Shown in pieces: positions 1 to 5,302 of a DNA stretch of 5,302 nucleotides. Made by a program: the position numbers and the translations under genes. The DNA is from JBAZOJ01 sp041648755 (GTDB taxonomy: Bacteria; Planctomycetota; B143-G9). The stretch lies in contig JBAZOJ010000242.1 of the NCBI GenBank assembly GCA_041648755.1, forward strand, positions 1-5,302. Direction: 5' to 3'. How positions within the stretch are numbered: position 1 is the first letter of the stretch; each line of letters opens with the position of its first letter. The notes below the pieces were generated by a model. The model saw only the letters and a list, made by a program, of their open reading frames with translations, was not told where the DNA came from and did no database searches.

Positions 1-12
1 GCTTGATTTTCT

Positions 13-19
13 GGAGAAG
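13..19 (+). promoter_or_regulatory. Ribosome binding site of cdaA
   Basis: GGAGAAG lies 5 bases before the GTG at 25 and is the reason for choosing that start. The next in-frame ATG, at 40, has no purine-rich Shine-Dalgarno-like stretch at a suitable distance. Confidence 0.7.
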
Positions 20-24
20 CTCGT

Positions 25-837
25 GTGTTTTCCGACATAATGACCGGAGTCCAACTTGATTGGCGGGCGGCGGTAGAGATCCTGATTCTAACCGTCTCTG
101 TCTACATGATGCTGAACTTCGTGCAGCAGGCCAAGGGCACATCTATCATCCGAGGTCTTCTTGTCGTCGGAGTCGTCTTTGTCGTAGCGTTGTTTCTCGT
201 CGTGAAATTCCTCACTCTGCCCAATATCAACTGGATTCTCGAACGCTTCATCCCGTTGCTGGCAGTTACGCTGCTCATCATCTTCCAGCCGGAGATCCGT
301 CACGCACTCATAAGGCTCGGGCAGCAGAATAAGCTCGACATTTTCCTGAAGCATAACCAAAGCCAGTTCATCGATATTCTGTCGAACAGCGCATACAAGT
401 TGTCCAGCCGCCGCATCGGCGCTCTGATCGCCATCCAGAGAGAAGATTCGCTTGACCGATATGCTGACGGAGGGATCAGGGTAAACGCAGATGTCTCACC
501 AGATGTCATTCTCTCGGTTTTCTGGCCGGGCTCGCCACTTCATGATGGCGGAGTGGTTATCTCCAATCGCAAGATCAAGGCTGCTGGTTGCTTGTTCCCG
601 TTGTCTGAGAATCCAAACATTCCCCCCGCCTTTGGGACGCGACACCGGGCGGGTGTTGGCATTACGGAGGACTCCGATTCCCTTGCAATAATCGTCTCGG
701 AAGAGACCGGCAACGTCAGCATTTCTGTTCGAGGACACCTCACCTCCAACATCAAGATCGACGACTTCAAGTCCATTCTCAACGAGCTCTACAGCGAAGA
801 GCCGTCCAGCGCTCTCGAGGTAAGCAAGGAGAGTTGA
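25..837 (+). CDS. cdaA: Diadenylate cyclase CdaA (membrane-bound, DisA-N/DAC domain)
   Basis: Condenses two ATP into the second messenger c-di-AMP at the cytoplasmic face of the inner membrane. The 270-residue length is normal for the CdaA (DacA/YbbP) family. Three hydrophobic helices are visible at about residues 15-33, 41-63 and 70-87. The third runs into the family signature IIFQPEIRHAL (85-95), which precedes the DAC domain from about 110. In that domain are GALIAIQRE (132-140), SPLHDGG (170-176), the GTRHR motif (204-208; RHR binds ATP phosphates) and SEETG (225-229). The usual catalytic motif is DGA; here it is DGG (174-176), a small-for-small change that probably allows activity but stands out. 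The start is GTG, chosen from the Shine-Dalgarno sequence just upstream. The stop overlaps the next gene's ATG by one base, so translation is probably coupled with cdaR. Family assignment is very secure; activity is inferred. Confidence 0.96.
   Translation: MFSDIMTGVQLDWRAAVEILILTVSVYMMLNFVQQAKGTSIIRGLLVVGVVFVVALFLVVKFLTLPNINWILERFIPLLAVTLLIIFQPEIRHALIRLGQQNKLDIFLKHNQSQFIDILSNSAYKLSSRRIGALIAIQREDSLDRYADGGIRVNADVSPDVILSVFWPGSPLHDGGVVISNRKIKAAGCLFPLSENPNIPPAFGTRHRAGVGITEDSDSLAIIVSEETGNVSISVRGHLTSNIKIDDFKSILNELYSEEPSSALEVSKES
826..833 (+). promoter_or_regulatory. Ribosome binding site of cdaR, decides its start
   Basis: AAGGAGAG sits inside the last codons of cdaA. Its AGGAG core is 5 bases before the ATG at 837 but only 2 bases before the in-frame TTG at 834, so ATG 837 is the better start. 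It forms a TGATG stop/start junction. Confidence 0.7.
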
Positions 838-1787
838 TGATCAAGGCGCTGGCCGGACTTTTTCTGCACAACTGGCGGCTAAAACTCACTTCTCTGGTTA
901 TCGCCGTCTTCGTGTGGTTCTTTGTCAGTGGCGAACGGAGCCAGACCATCGAAATCCCCGTTACTCTGGAATTACTGGCTCCTGAGAACACGATTCTGCT
1001 TTCCAAGGCAGCCCACTCATTCACAGTGAAGCTGCGTGGTCCATACGACGTCCTTGACCGCATCCCTCGACCGATCCACCGTACTTTCGCAGTTGGAACA
1101 CCGCGACAAATGGGCGTCCAACCTCCTCTTATGATCACGGCCTCGGAACTGAACCTGCCAGCAAGCGTAAGCCTCGTGAGTGTACCTCCCCAGGTCGACA
1201 TCATTCTCGACGAAAGCGCCACTGTCACCCTTAAGGTCACTCTGAAGACTAAGGGCTACCCCCCGTCGGGATATGCCTATGAAGTAATCGGGATAACCCC
1301 TGACTCCATGGCGGTGTCCGGCCCGTCCTCTATTATCAAGGCGGACCTTACCCTCGAGACAGTTCCTCTGGACCTGACCGGCCTGACCATGTCCTTTGAG
1401 AAAGATCTCAAAGTTGTTCCTACCAGCAGCAACCCCTTCATCAACATCGAGAAGCCTGGTGAGGTAAGAGTTGCTGTCAGGATTGTTCCAGACGACTTCG
1501 AACGCGAGATTTCCGTTACTGTCAGAGCTATTGTGCCCCCGAATTCCAGATTCTACGTCTCAGAAATTCTTCCCCCTGTGATCAAGGTCAAAGTACACGG
1601 CCCCAAGAACAAGGTGGAGGCTTTCAGCGAGAACAGTGTGTTCGCTTTCGTCGAGATCGATGGTATCACAGCGCCTGGCCAGTATGACGAGCACCCGACC
1701 AGAGTCGTTCTGCCAACGGATGTCGAACTTGTAGGTTCTAACCCGCGTGTGGCGATCGTAGTCAAAGAGAATCAGGGACCACAATGA
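837..1787 (+). CDS. cdaR: YbbR-domain protein CdaR, regulator/partner of CdaA
   Basis: Membrane-anchored extracytoplasmic protein; in Gram-positive bacteria CdaR binds CdaA and modulates c-di-AMP synthesis. The N-terminus is typical of the family: a short basic segment (HNWRLKL, 11-17), then one hydrophobic helix ending in VWFFVSG (26-32), which acts as an uncleaved anchor. The remainder is beta-rich with no cysteines and divides into three YbbR-like repeats at about residues 36-126, 129-218 and 222-312. Each has a recurring pattern: a hydrophobic strand, a segment around 'V.GP' or 'LRGP' (LRGP 66-69, VSGP 160-163, VHGP in the third), and a closing strand after a proline-containing turn. The preferred start gives 316 residues; the TTG three bases upstream would add one residue. 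The family is widely variable in repeat number, so three is unremarkable. Adjacency to cdaA supports the assignment; the regulatory role is inferred from homologues. The end overlaps pdxJ by ATGA. Confidence 0.9.
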   Translation: MIKALAGLFLHNWRLKLTSLVIAVFVWFFVSGERSQTIEIPVTLELLAPENTILLSKAAHSFTVKLRGPYDVLDRIPRPIHRTFAVGTPRQMGVQPPLMITASELNLPASVSLVSVPPQVDIILDESATVTLKVTLKTKGYPPSGYAYEVIGITPDSMAVSGPSSIIKADLTLETVPLDLTGLTMSFEKDLKVVPTSSNPFINIEKPGEVRVAVRIVPDDFEREISVTVRAIVPPNSRFYVSEILPPVIKVKVHGPKNKVEAFSENSVFAFVEIDGITAPGQYDEHPTRVVLPTDVELVGSNPRVAIVVKENQGPQ

Positions 1788-2503
1788 TCAGGCTGGGTGT
1801 CAATATTGACCACGTTGCCACAGTGCGCCAAGCCAGGAAAGCTGCTGAGCCTGATCCCGTTCGGGCTGCCGTGTTGGCAGAACTTGGTGGAGCCGATGGG
1901 ATTACTGTCCATTTGCGCGAAGATCGTCGCCACATTCAGGATCGTGATGTACGGCTACTGCGACAGACGATCACGACATCTCTCAACCTGGAAATGGCGC
2001 TTTGGGAGGACGTGATAAACACTGCCCTGGAACTTCTCCCGGATCAAGTGACCATCGTGCCCGAACGAAGGGAAGAATTGACTACCGAGGGAGGACTACA
2101 AGTAACAGGACGTGTCCAAGAGCTTTCAAAGGTTCTGGCCGACTTCAGGGCAAAAGGGATAAAAACATCGCTCTTCATCGATCCTGACCGGGAACAAGTC
2201 GAAGCCGCCGCTGAGTCCGGGGCGGAGTGCATTGAGTTCCACACAGGACACTATGCGAACGCTGGGCCAGAATCTGTGCATACCGAATTCGACAGACTTG
2301 TGGATTCAAGTGTCTTTGCCCTCGAGAACGGGCTGCGAGTCTTCGCCGGTCACGGGCTTAACTACAAGAATATCCTCCCTCTCCTCGACCTGCCGGGCTT
2401 GGAAGAAGTGAACATAGGCCACTCAATTATCAGCAGGTCAATGTTCGTTGGGCTCGAACGCGCAGTCAGAGAGATGAAGGAAATCCTGAACAAAGAGGTC
2501 TGA
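1784..2503 (+). CDS. pdxJ: Pyridoxine 5'-phosphate synthase PdxJ
   Basis: Last step of the DXP-dependent vitamin B6 pathway: condenses 1-deoxy-D-xylulose 5-phosphate with 3-amino-2-oxopropyl phosphate to pyridoxine 5'-phosphate, in the cytoplasm. It is a TIM-barrel enzyme of 239 residues, the usual length. The first strand carries LGVNIDHVATVRQAR (4-18), followed by ITVHLREDRRHI (40-51), NLEMA (68-72), TIVPERREELTTEGG (90-104), FIDPD (131-135), IEFHTGHYA (150-158), FAGHGLNY (187-194) and NIGHSII near the end. His43, Glu70 and His190 correspond to the E. coli catalytic residues His45, Glu72 and His193, so the enzyme looks fully functional. The start codon lies in an ATGA overlap with cdaR, with only a weak Shine-Dalgarno (AGGGA), suggesting translational coupling. 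Its presence implies the organism makes PLP by the DXP route rather than by PdxS/PdxT. Confidence 0.98.
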   Translation: MIRLGVNIDHVATVRQARKAAEPDPVRAAVLAELGGADGITVHLREDRRHIQDRDVRLLRQTITTSLNLEMALWEDVINTALELLPDQVTIVPERREELTTEGGLQVTGRVQELSKVLADFRAKGIKTSLFIDPDREQVEAAAESGAECIEFHTGHYANAGPESVHTEFDRLVDSSVFALENGLRVFAGHGLNYKNILPLLDLPGLEEVNIGHSIISRSMFVGLERAVREMKEILNKEV

Positions 2504-2504
2504 C

Positions 2505-3410
2505 GTGCAATCCGAAATCCGCCATGATGTCGAACCGCTCAGGTTCGTCGGCACATTTACAGCCTTGGTTACACCGTTTGATGAAGCAGGTGGAATTGAC
2601 TTCGCGGCCCTTGAAGTACTCATCGAACGGCAGATTTCCGCGGGCGTCTCCGGCATCGTTGTCAATGGATGTACCGGCGAAGCGGCTTTGCTGGAGCTTG
2701 ATGAGATTCGCAACCTCTTTTTCCACACGGTGAAAATAGTTGACCGCAGGATTGCCGTCATTGCCGGAACCGGCCGAAACACTACGTATGAGACGGTTTC
2801 TCTGTCTGCATTTGCCCAGGAAGTTGGCGCCGATGCCGTAATGGTCATCCTTCCAACACAGACGAAGCCAACCCAATCCGGTCTAATCTCTCACTATACG
2901 GCTGTCGCCGACGAAATCGAAATCCCGCTGATAATCTACAATATCCCGGGGCGCACGGCTGCTAAGATTGACGTAGCAACCATCGTCGAACTCTCCAAGC
3001 ATCCGCAAATTGCTGCCGTCAAGGAGGCTACCGGAACAGTGGAGTATGTTCCCGAAATGCGCTCCAAATGTTCCATCTCGATACTCAGTGGCGATGACGC
3101 ACTCACCCTTGGGATGATGGCATACGGGGCTTCCGGCGTCGTGTCGGTTGCCTCCAATGTTGCCCCTTCCCATGTGAAGTCAATGGTGGATGCGGCAATT
3201 GCCGGTGATTTCGAAAAAGCCCGGGAGATTCACTTTACCCTAATGCCTCTAATCAAGGCCCTGTTCCGCGAGTCCAACCCCATCCCTGTGAAGGCGGCGA
3301 TGTTCCTTCTTGGCCAGTGTTCCGAAAGGCTCCGTCTGCCTTTGACCAGCGCCAGAAATGAGACCATCCAGGAACTCCGCGGGACGATCAAGGCTCTCGG
3401 TCTGAAGTAG
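2505..3410 (+). CDS. dapA: Dihydrodipicolinate synthase family protein (DapA-like) with altered catalytic triad
   Basis: Best reading is 4-hydroxy-tetrahydrodipicolinate synthase, which condenses pyruvate and aspartate semialdehyde in lysine/diaminopimelate synthesis. It is a class I aldolase-type TIM barrel of 301 residues, normal length. Seen: FTALVTPF (18-25), GCTGE (55-59), GTGRN (88-92), YNIPGRT (145-151), VKEATG (172-177, Schiff-base Lys173), SGDDALT and a C-terminal NPIPVKAA. Numbering runs 12 ahead of the E. coli enzyme with no gaps through the active site. Tyr145, Arg150 and Lys173 match Tyr133, Arg138 and Lys161. However, Thr44 is Cys56, and the Tyr106-Tyr107 pair is Thr118-Gln119, so two of three catalytic-triad hydroxyls are gone. 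Arginine in YNIPGRT and NPIPVK argue for DapA rather than N-acetylneuraminate lyase. It could be a slow or divergent DapA, or a relative acting on another aldehyde. GTG start with GAGG 6 bases upstream; one base after pdxJ. Confidence 0.8.
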   Translation: MQSEIRHDVEPLRFVGTFTALVTPFDEAGGIDFAALEVLIERQISAGVSGIVVNGCTGEAALLELDEIRNLFFHTVKIVDRRIAVIAGTGRNTTYETVSLSAFAQEVGADAVMVILPTQTKPTQSGLISHYTAVADEIEIPLIIYNIPGRTAAKIDVATIVELSKHPQIAAVKEATGTVEYVPEMRSKCSISILSGDDALTLGMMAYGASGVVSVASNVAPSHVKSMVDAAIAGDFEKAREIHFTLMPLIKALFRESNPIPVKAAMFLLGQCSERLRLPLTSARNETIQELRGTIKALGLK

Positions 3411-3423
3411 AACGGAGAACAAG

Positions 3424-3978
3424 ATGGATCGCAAAAAGGTCGAAAAGGCCGTCAGGCTCTTGCTTGAGGCCATTGGTGAAAACCCCGATCGCGCCGGTAT
3501 CCATGAAACGCCACAGCGCGTAGCGCAAATGTATGAGGAGATTTTCTCCGGCTCGGCCGTCAACCCGGACGACTTGGTCAAGAGCCTTCCCGAGGAAGAC
3601 CACGACGAGATCATCATCGTTAAGGACATCCCCTTTTACAGCGTGTGCGAACATCATATGCTTCCCTTTCTGGGGAAGGCCCACATAGCCTACATGCCTG
3701 CAGGGAGAATCGTCGGCCTGTCGAAGATTGCACGCGTCGTCGAGGCATACGCAAGGCGGCTGACAATTCAGGAACGGATGGCGACGGAGATTGCCGAGTG
3801 CCTGATGCGCACTTTAAAGCCACGTGGTGTGATGGTCATTCTCGAGGCTGAGCACCTGTGCATGACAATGCGGGGAGCAAAAAAGGCCGGGTCTGTGACC
3901 ACAACTTCAGTGCTGCGAGGTATCTTCCGCCAGTTGCCAGCCACTCGAGCCGAGGCGATGTCTCTAATAAAGGGGTAG
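3424..3978 (+). CDS. folE: GTP cyclohydrolase I (FolE)
   Basis: Converts GTP to 7,8-dihydroneopterin triphosphate plus formate, the entry to folate and, in many bacteria, to queuosine and other pterin-derived compounds; cytoplasmic, homodecameric zinc enzyme. 184 residues is typical of the short bacterial type IA form. The N-terminal helix region has IGENPDRAGIHETPQRVAQM (17-36), the family's helical signature. The core holds FYSVCEHHMLPFLGKAHIAY (71-90), VGLSKIARVVEAYARRLTIQ (97-116), EAEHLCMTMRG (141-151) and a TTTSVLRG segment near the end. Zinc ligands Cys75, His78 and Cys146, and the catalytic His77 and His144, are all present, so it should be active. ATG start with GGAG six bases upstream; 13 bases after the dapA-like stop, consistent with the same transcript. 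Confidence 0.98.
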   Translation: MDRKKVEKAVRLLLEAIGENPDRAGIHETPQRVAQMYEEIFSGSAVNPDDLVKSLPEEDHDEIIIVKDIPFYSVCEHHMLPFLGKAHIAYMPAGRIVGLSKIARVVEAYARRLTIQERMATEIAECLMRTLKPRGVMVILEAEHLCMTMRGAKKAGSVTTTSVLRGIFRQLPATRAEAMSLIKG

Positions 3979-3985
3979 CCCGGAT

Positions 3986-4960
3986 ATGGCCCATGTCTAC
4001 GCGACTCAGCGAATCCCCGGCGATTGCTTTTCCTTGATCGCCGATGCAGGCCATACCTTGGCAATTCACACGGATGACAACATCATGTCTCCCGCTGAGA
4101 TTATCGAAAATGCTGGCCATCCAAGTGTGTTAGTCTGCACACTTGCCAATGAAATCGGAGCCGAGTTGTTTGATGCCCTGCCCTCGATCAGGATGGTCGC
4201 TAACTACGCAGTAGGCTACAACAACATCGCCGTAGAAGCTGCAACCGAGCGAGGAATCGTAGTAACCAATACTCCCGGAGCCCTGACCGAAGCCACTGCA
4301 GATCTGACCTGGTCTCTCTTGCTGGCGTCCGCCAGGCATTTGGTAAAGGGCGACTGGATGTGTCGCCATGGGGAATTCAGGGGCTGGCTGCCCACAATGC
4401 TCCTCGGGCGCGAAGTTCACGGCGCGACAATCGGCATAGCAGGTGCGGGCCGCATCGGTTCCGCCGTCGCCAGGCGTGCCAAGGGTTTCGGCATGCGGAT
4501 CATATATTTCTCCCGAAGCAGGAAACTCGACCTTGAATCCGAGACTGGTGCGACTCAAGTGACGCTGGTTGAACTGTTCGAGCAATCTGATTTTGCCTCG
4601 ATCCACCTCCCGTACAGCAAACAGACTCATCACCTTATCAACGGCCCTATTCTGGCTGTATGCAAGCCGGGGATGACCTTGATTAACACGGGAAGAGGCG
4701 CCGTAATCGACGAGAAGGCCTTGATAGAGGGCCTGAGCAAAGGGCGCCCTGCCTTCGCAGCGCTGGACGTCTACGAACACGAGCCCGACATACCGGAGGA
4801 GCTCAAACAGATGCCGAACGTGCTTCTCGCGCCACATATCGGCTCTGCTACCGAGAGCACCAGGGCACGAATGGGCGAAGTCTGCGCGGCCAATGTACTG
4901 GCTTTCCTCAGCGGCAACAGGCCACCAAATCCTGTCAATCCTGCGGTCTTCGGGGGATGA
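3986..4960 (+). CDS. D-2-hydroxyacid dehydrogenase, glyoxylate/hydroxypyruvate reductase type
   Basis: NAD(P)H-dependent reductase of 2-ketoacids such as glyoxylate or hydroxypyruvate to D-2-hydroxyacids; cytoplasmic. 324 residues is a normal length. The N-terminus (VYATQRIP) and VANYAVGYNNI (71-81) are typical of the GyaR/GhrB-like branch. The Rossmann signature GAGRIG is at 153-158, followed by strand 2 ending in YFSRSRK (174-180). Arginines there instead of an acidic residue suggest NADPH over NADH. Catalytic residues are Arg237 (in INTGRGAVID), Glu266 (in YEHEPDIP) and His284 (in APHIGSAT), all intact. The gene starts 7 bases after folE and is the last of the operon; AAGGGG inside the folE end, 10 bases upstream, may serve as a distant ribosome site. 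It lacks the longer C-terminal domain of erythronate-4-phosphate dehydrogenase PdxB, though its place in a pdxJ operon makes a B6-related substrate worth considering. The exact substrate cannot be read from sequence. Confidence 0.93.
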   Translation: MAHVYATQRIPGDCFSLIADAGHTLAIHTDDNIMSPAEIIENAGHPSVLVCTLANEIGAELFDALPSIRMVANYAVGYNNIAVEAATERGIVVTNTPGALTEATADLTWSLLLASARHLVKGDWMCRHGEFRGWLPTMLLGREVHGATIGIAGAGRIGSAVARRAKGFGMRIIYFSRSRKLDLESETGATQVTLVELFEQSDFASIHLPYSKQTHHLINGPILAVCKPGMTLINTGRGAVIDEKALIEGLSKGRPAFAALDVYEHEPDIPEELKQMPNVLLAPHIGSATESTRARMGEVCAANVLAFLSGNRPPNPVNPAVFGG

Positions 4961-4967
4961 CGCTGCC

Positions 4968-4994
4968 TTGACAACGCCCGAAACTGAGTAGAAT
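4968..4994 (+). promoter_or_regulatory. Likely sigma-70 promoter of the initiator tRNA gene
   Basis: A perfect TTGACA (-35) at 4968-4973 and TAGAAT (-10, five of six matches to TATAAT) at 4989-4994, separated by 15 bases, which is shorter than the preferred 17. Transcription would start near 5001, just ahead of the tRNA 5' end at 5009. The -35 box begins 8 bases after the dehydrogenase stop codon, so the promoter fills the intergenic gap. Confidence 0.6.
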
Positions 4995-5008
4995 AACTGG
5001 CCTGTTGA

Positions 5009-5085
<77 letters not shown>

Positions 5086-5093
5086 AAACACTC

Positions 5094-5121
5094 ACCCGCC
5101 CTCTTGGGCGGGTTTTCTTTT
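5094..5121 (+). terminator. Intrinsic terminator after tRNA-fMet
   Basis: Perfect 8-base-pair stem ACCCGCCC (5094-5101) with GGGCGGGT (5106-5113), a TCTT loop, and the run TTTTCTTTT on the 3' side (5113-5121). It begins 9 bases after the tRNA CCA end. On the minus strand the same hairpin lies 7 bases beyond the stop of the convergent transporter gene, but there it is followed by a poorer T tract, so it is strongest for plus-strand transcripts. Confidence 0.93.
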
Positions 5122-5302
5122 CAGCTCTTCGGCCAGAGCAACAGCAGCACCCCTGAAACGCACAGCGTAATCCCAGCCAGTTTGGCCAATCCAAGAGGTT
5201 CCTTTAGTACTAATGCGCTGATCAGTGCGCCAGCACACGGGGTAAACGAGAACGCTATCACCATGACCTTGCCAAGATCCCCCTTTGACAGAGCTGCGTA
5301 GT
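5121..5302 (-). CDS. EamA/DMT-family membrane transporter, C-terminal fragment (gene continues past window)
   Basis: Minus-strand reading frame open from the right edge of the window to a TGA at 5123-5121, encoding the last 59 residues of a protein whose start is outside. The residues contain two hydrophobic helices, at about 12-31 and 41-55 of the fragment, joined by VLKEPLGLAKLAG. This matches the end of EamA-domain drug/metabolite transporters, in which a helix beginning near a proline is followed by a conserved Glu-Pro and then a final helix with a 'G..L...GV.LL' pattern (here GITLCVSGVLLLL). The tail WPKS is short and basic. Family members export or import small metabolites, but substrate cannot be told from this piece. 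It converges with the tRNA gene and shares the hairpin between them. An open reading frame on the opposite strand over the same bases is a shadow. Confidence 0.85.
   Translation of the reverse strand, partial: YAALSKGDLGKVMVIAFSFTPCAGALISALVLKEPLGLAKLAGITLCVSGVLLLLWPKS

Noticed and set aside
2..40. Possible tail of an upstream gene: a frame reading LDFLEKLVCFPT then TAA at 38-40, overlapping the cdaA start
   Set aside because: Twelve residues are too few to identify. Another frame stops at TGA 4-6, so the end of the preceding gene cannot be placed.
779..1240. Minus-strand open frame of 153 residues across the cdaA/cdaR junction
   Set aside because: It is antisense to two confident genes, has no recognisable motif, and is rich in Arg, Ser and Thr as expected of a shadow frame.
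2505..3410. Assignment of the DapA-like protein as N-acetylneuraminate lyase, because of the non-DapA residues at the triad
   Set aside because: It keeps YNIPGRT with the DapA-specific arginine and the C-terminal NPIPVK motif, which lyases lack, and the alignment to DapA is gapless through the active site.
4130..4837. Minus-strand open frame of 235 residues
   Set aside because: It lies entirely antisense to the well-supported dehydrogenase and shows no recognisable domain or plausible hydrophobic pattern; it is a shadow.
5104..5301. Plus-strand open frame of 65 residues at the right edge
   Set aside because: It starts within the terminator loop and stem and is antisense to a frame with clear EamA transporter features; the minus strand is the coding one.

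Overview
The window is a compact stretch of bacterial chromosome with no sign of mobile DNA. Six plus-strand genes are packed head to tail between positions 25 and 4960. Junctions are a 1-base overlap, a 4-base overlap, and gaps of 1, 13 and 7 bases, so this reads as one operon. In order they encode a membrane diadenylate cyclase (CdaA), its YbbR-domain partner (CdaR), pyridoxine 5'-phosphate synthase (PdxJ), a dihydrodipicolinate synthase family protein (DapA-like), GTP cyclohydrolase I (FolE) and a D-2-hydroxyacid dehydrogenase of the glyoxylate/hydroxypyruvate reductase type. After it come a stand-alone initiator tRNA gene with its own likely promoter, a strong hairpin terminator, and, converging on the minus strand, the 3' end of an EamA-type membrane transporter gene that runs off the window.

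Organism: base composition looks moderately GC-rich by eye. CdaA together with the DXP-dependent vitamin B6 enzyme PdxJ suggests a Gram-negative-type lineage such as the deltaproteobacterial groups, the FCB-related phyla or a similar environmental lineage. CdaA is rare in other Proteobacteria, and PdxJ is absent from Firmicutes. This is inference; nothing in the window fixes the taxon. The tRNA is close to the E. coli initiator tRNA and has an encoded CCA end.

How the genes fit together: CdaA makes the second messenger c-di-AMP and CdaR is its membrane-anchored regulator. The pair is usually found with glmM, linking c-di-AMP to envelope precursor supply, but here pdxJ follows directly. The rest of the operon is cofactor and amino-acid metabolism: PLP from PdxJ, the lysine/diaminopimelate branch from the DapA-like protein, the pterin/folate entry step from FolE, and a 2-ketoacid reductase. 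The grouping looks like a housekeeping cluster rather than a single pathway.

I did not find a novel multi-gene system. The most notable signal is in the DapA-like protein. It aligns without gaps to the E. coli enzyme through the active site and keeps the Schiff-base lysine, the Tyr133 equivalent and the substrate-binding arginine. However, two of the three catalytic-triad positions are replaced (Thr44 to Cys, Tyr107 to Gln), and most of the lysine-feedback site is changed too. A smaller oddity is DGG in place of the DGA motif in CdaA.
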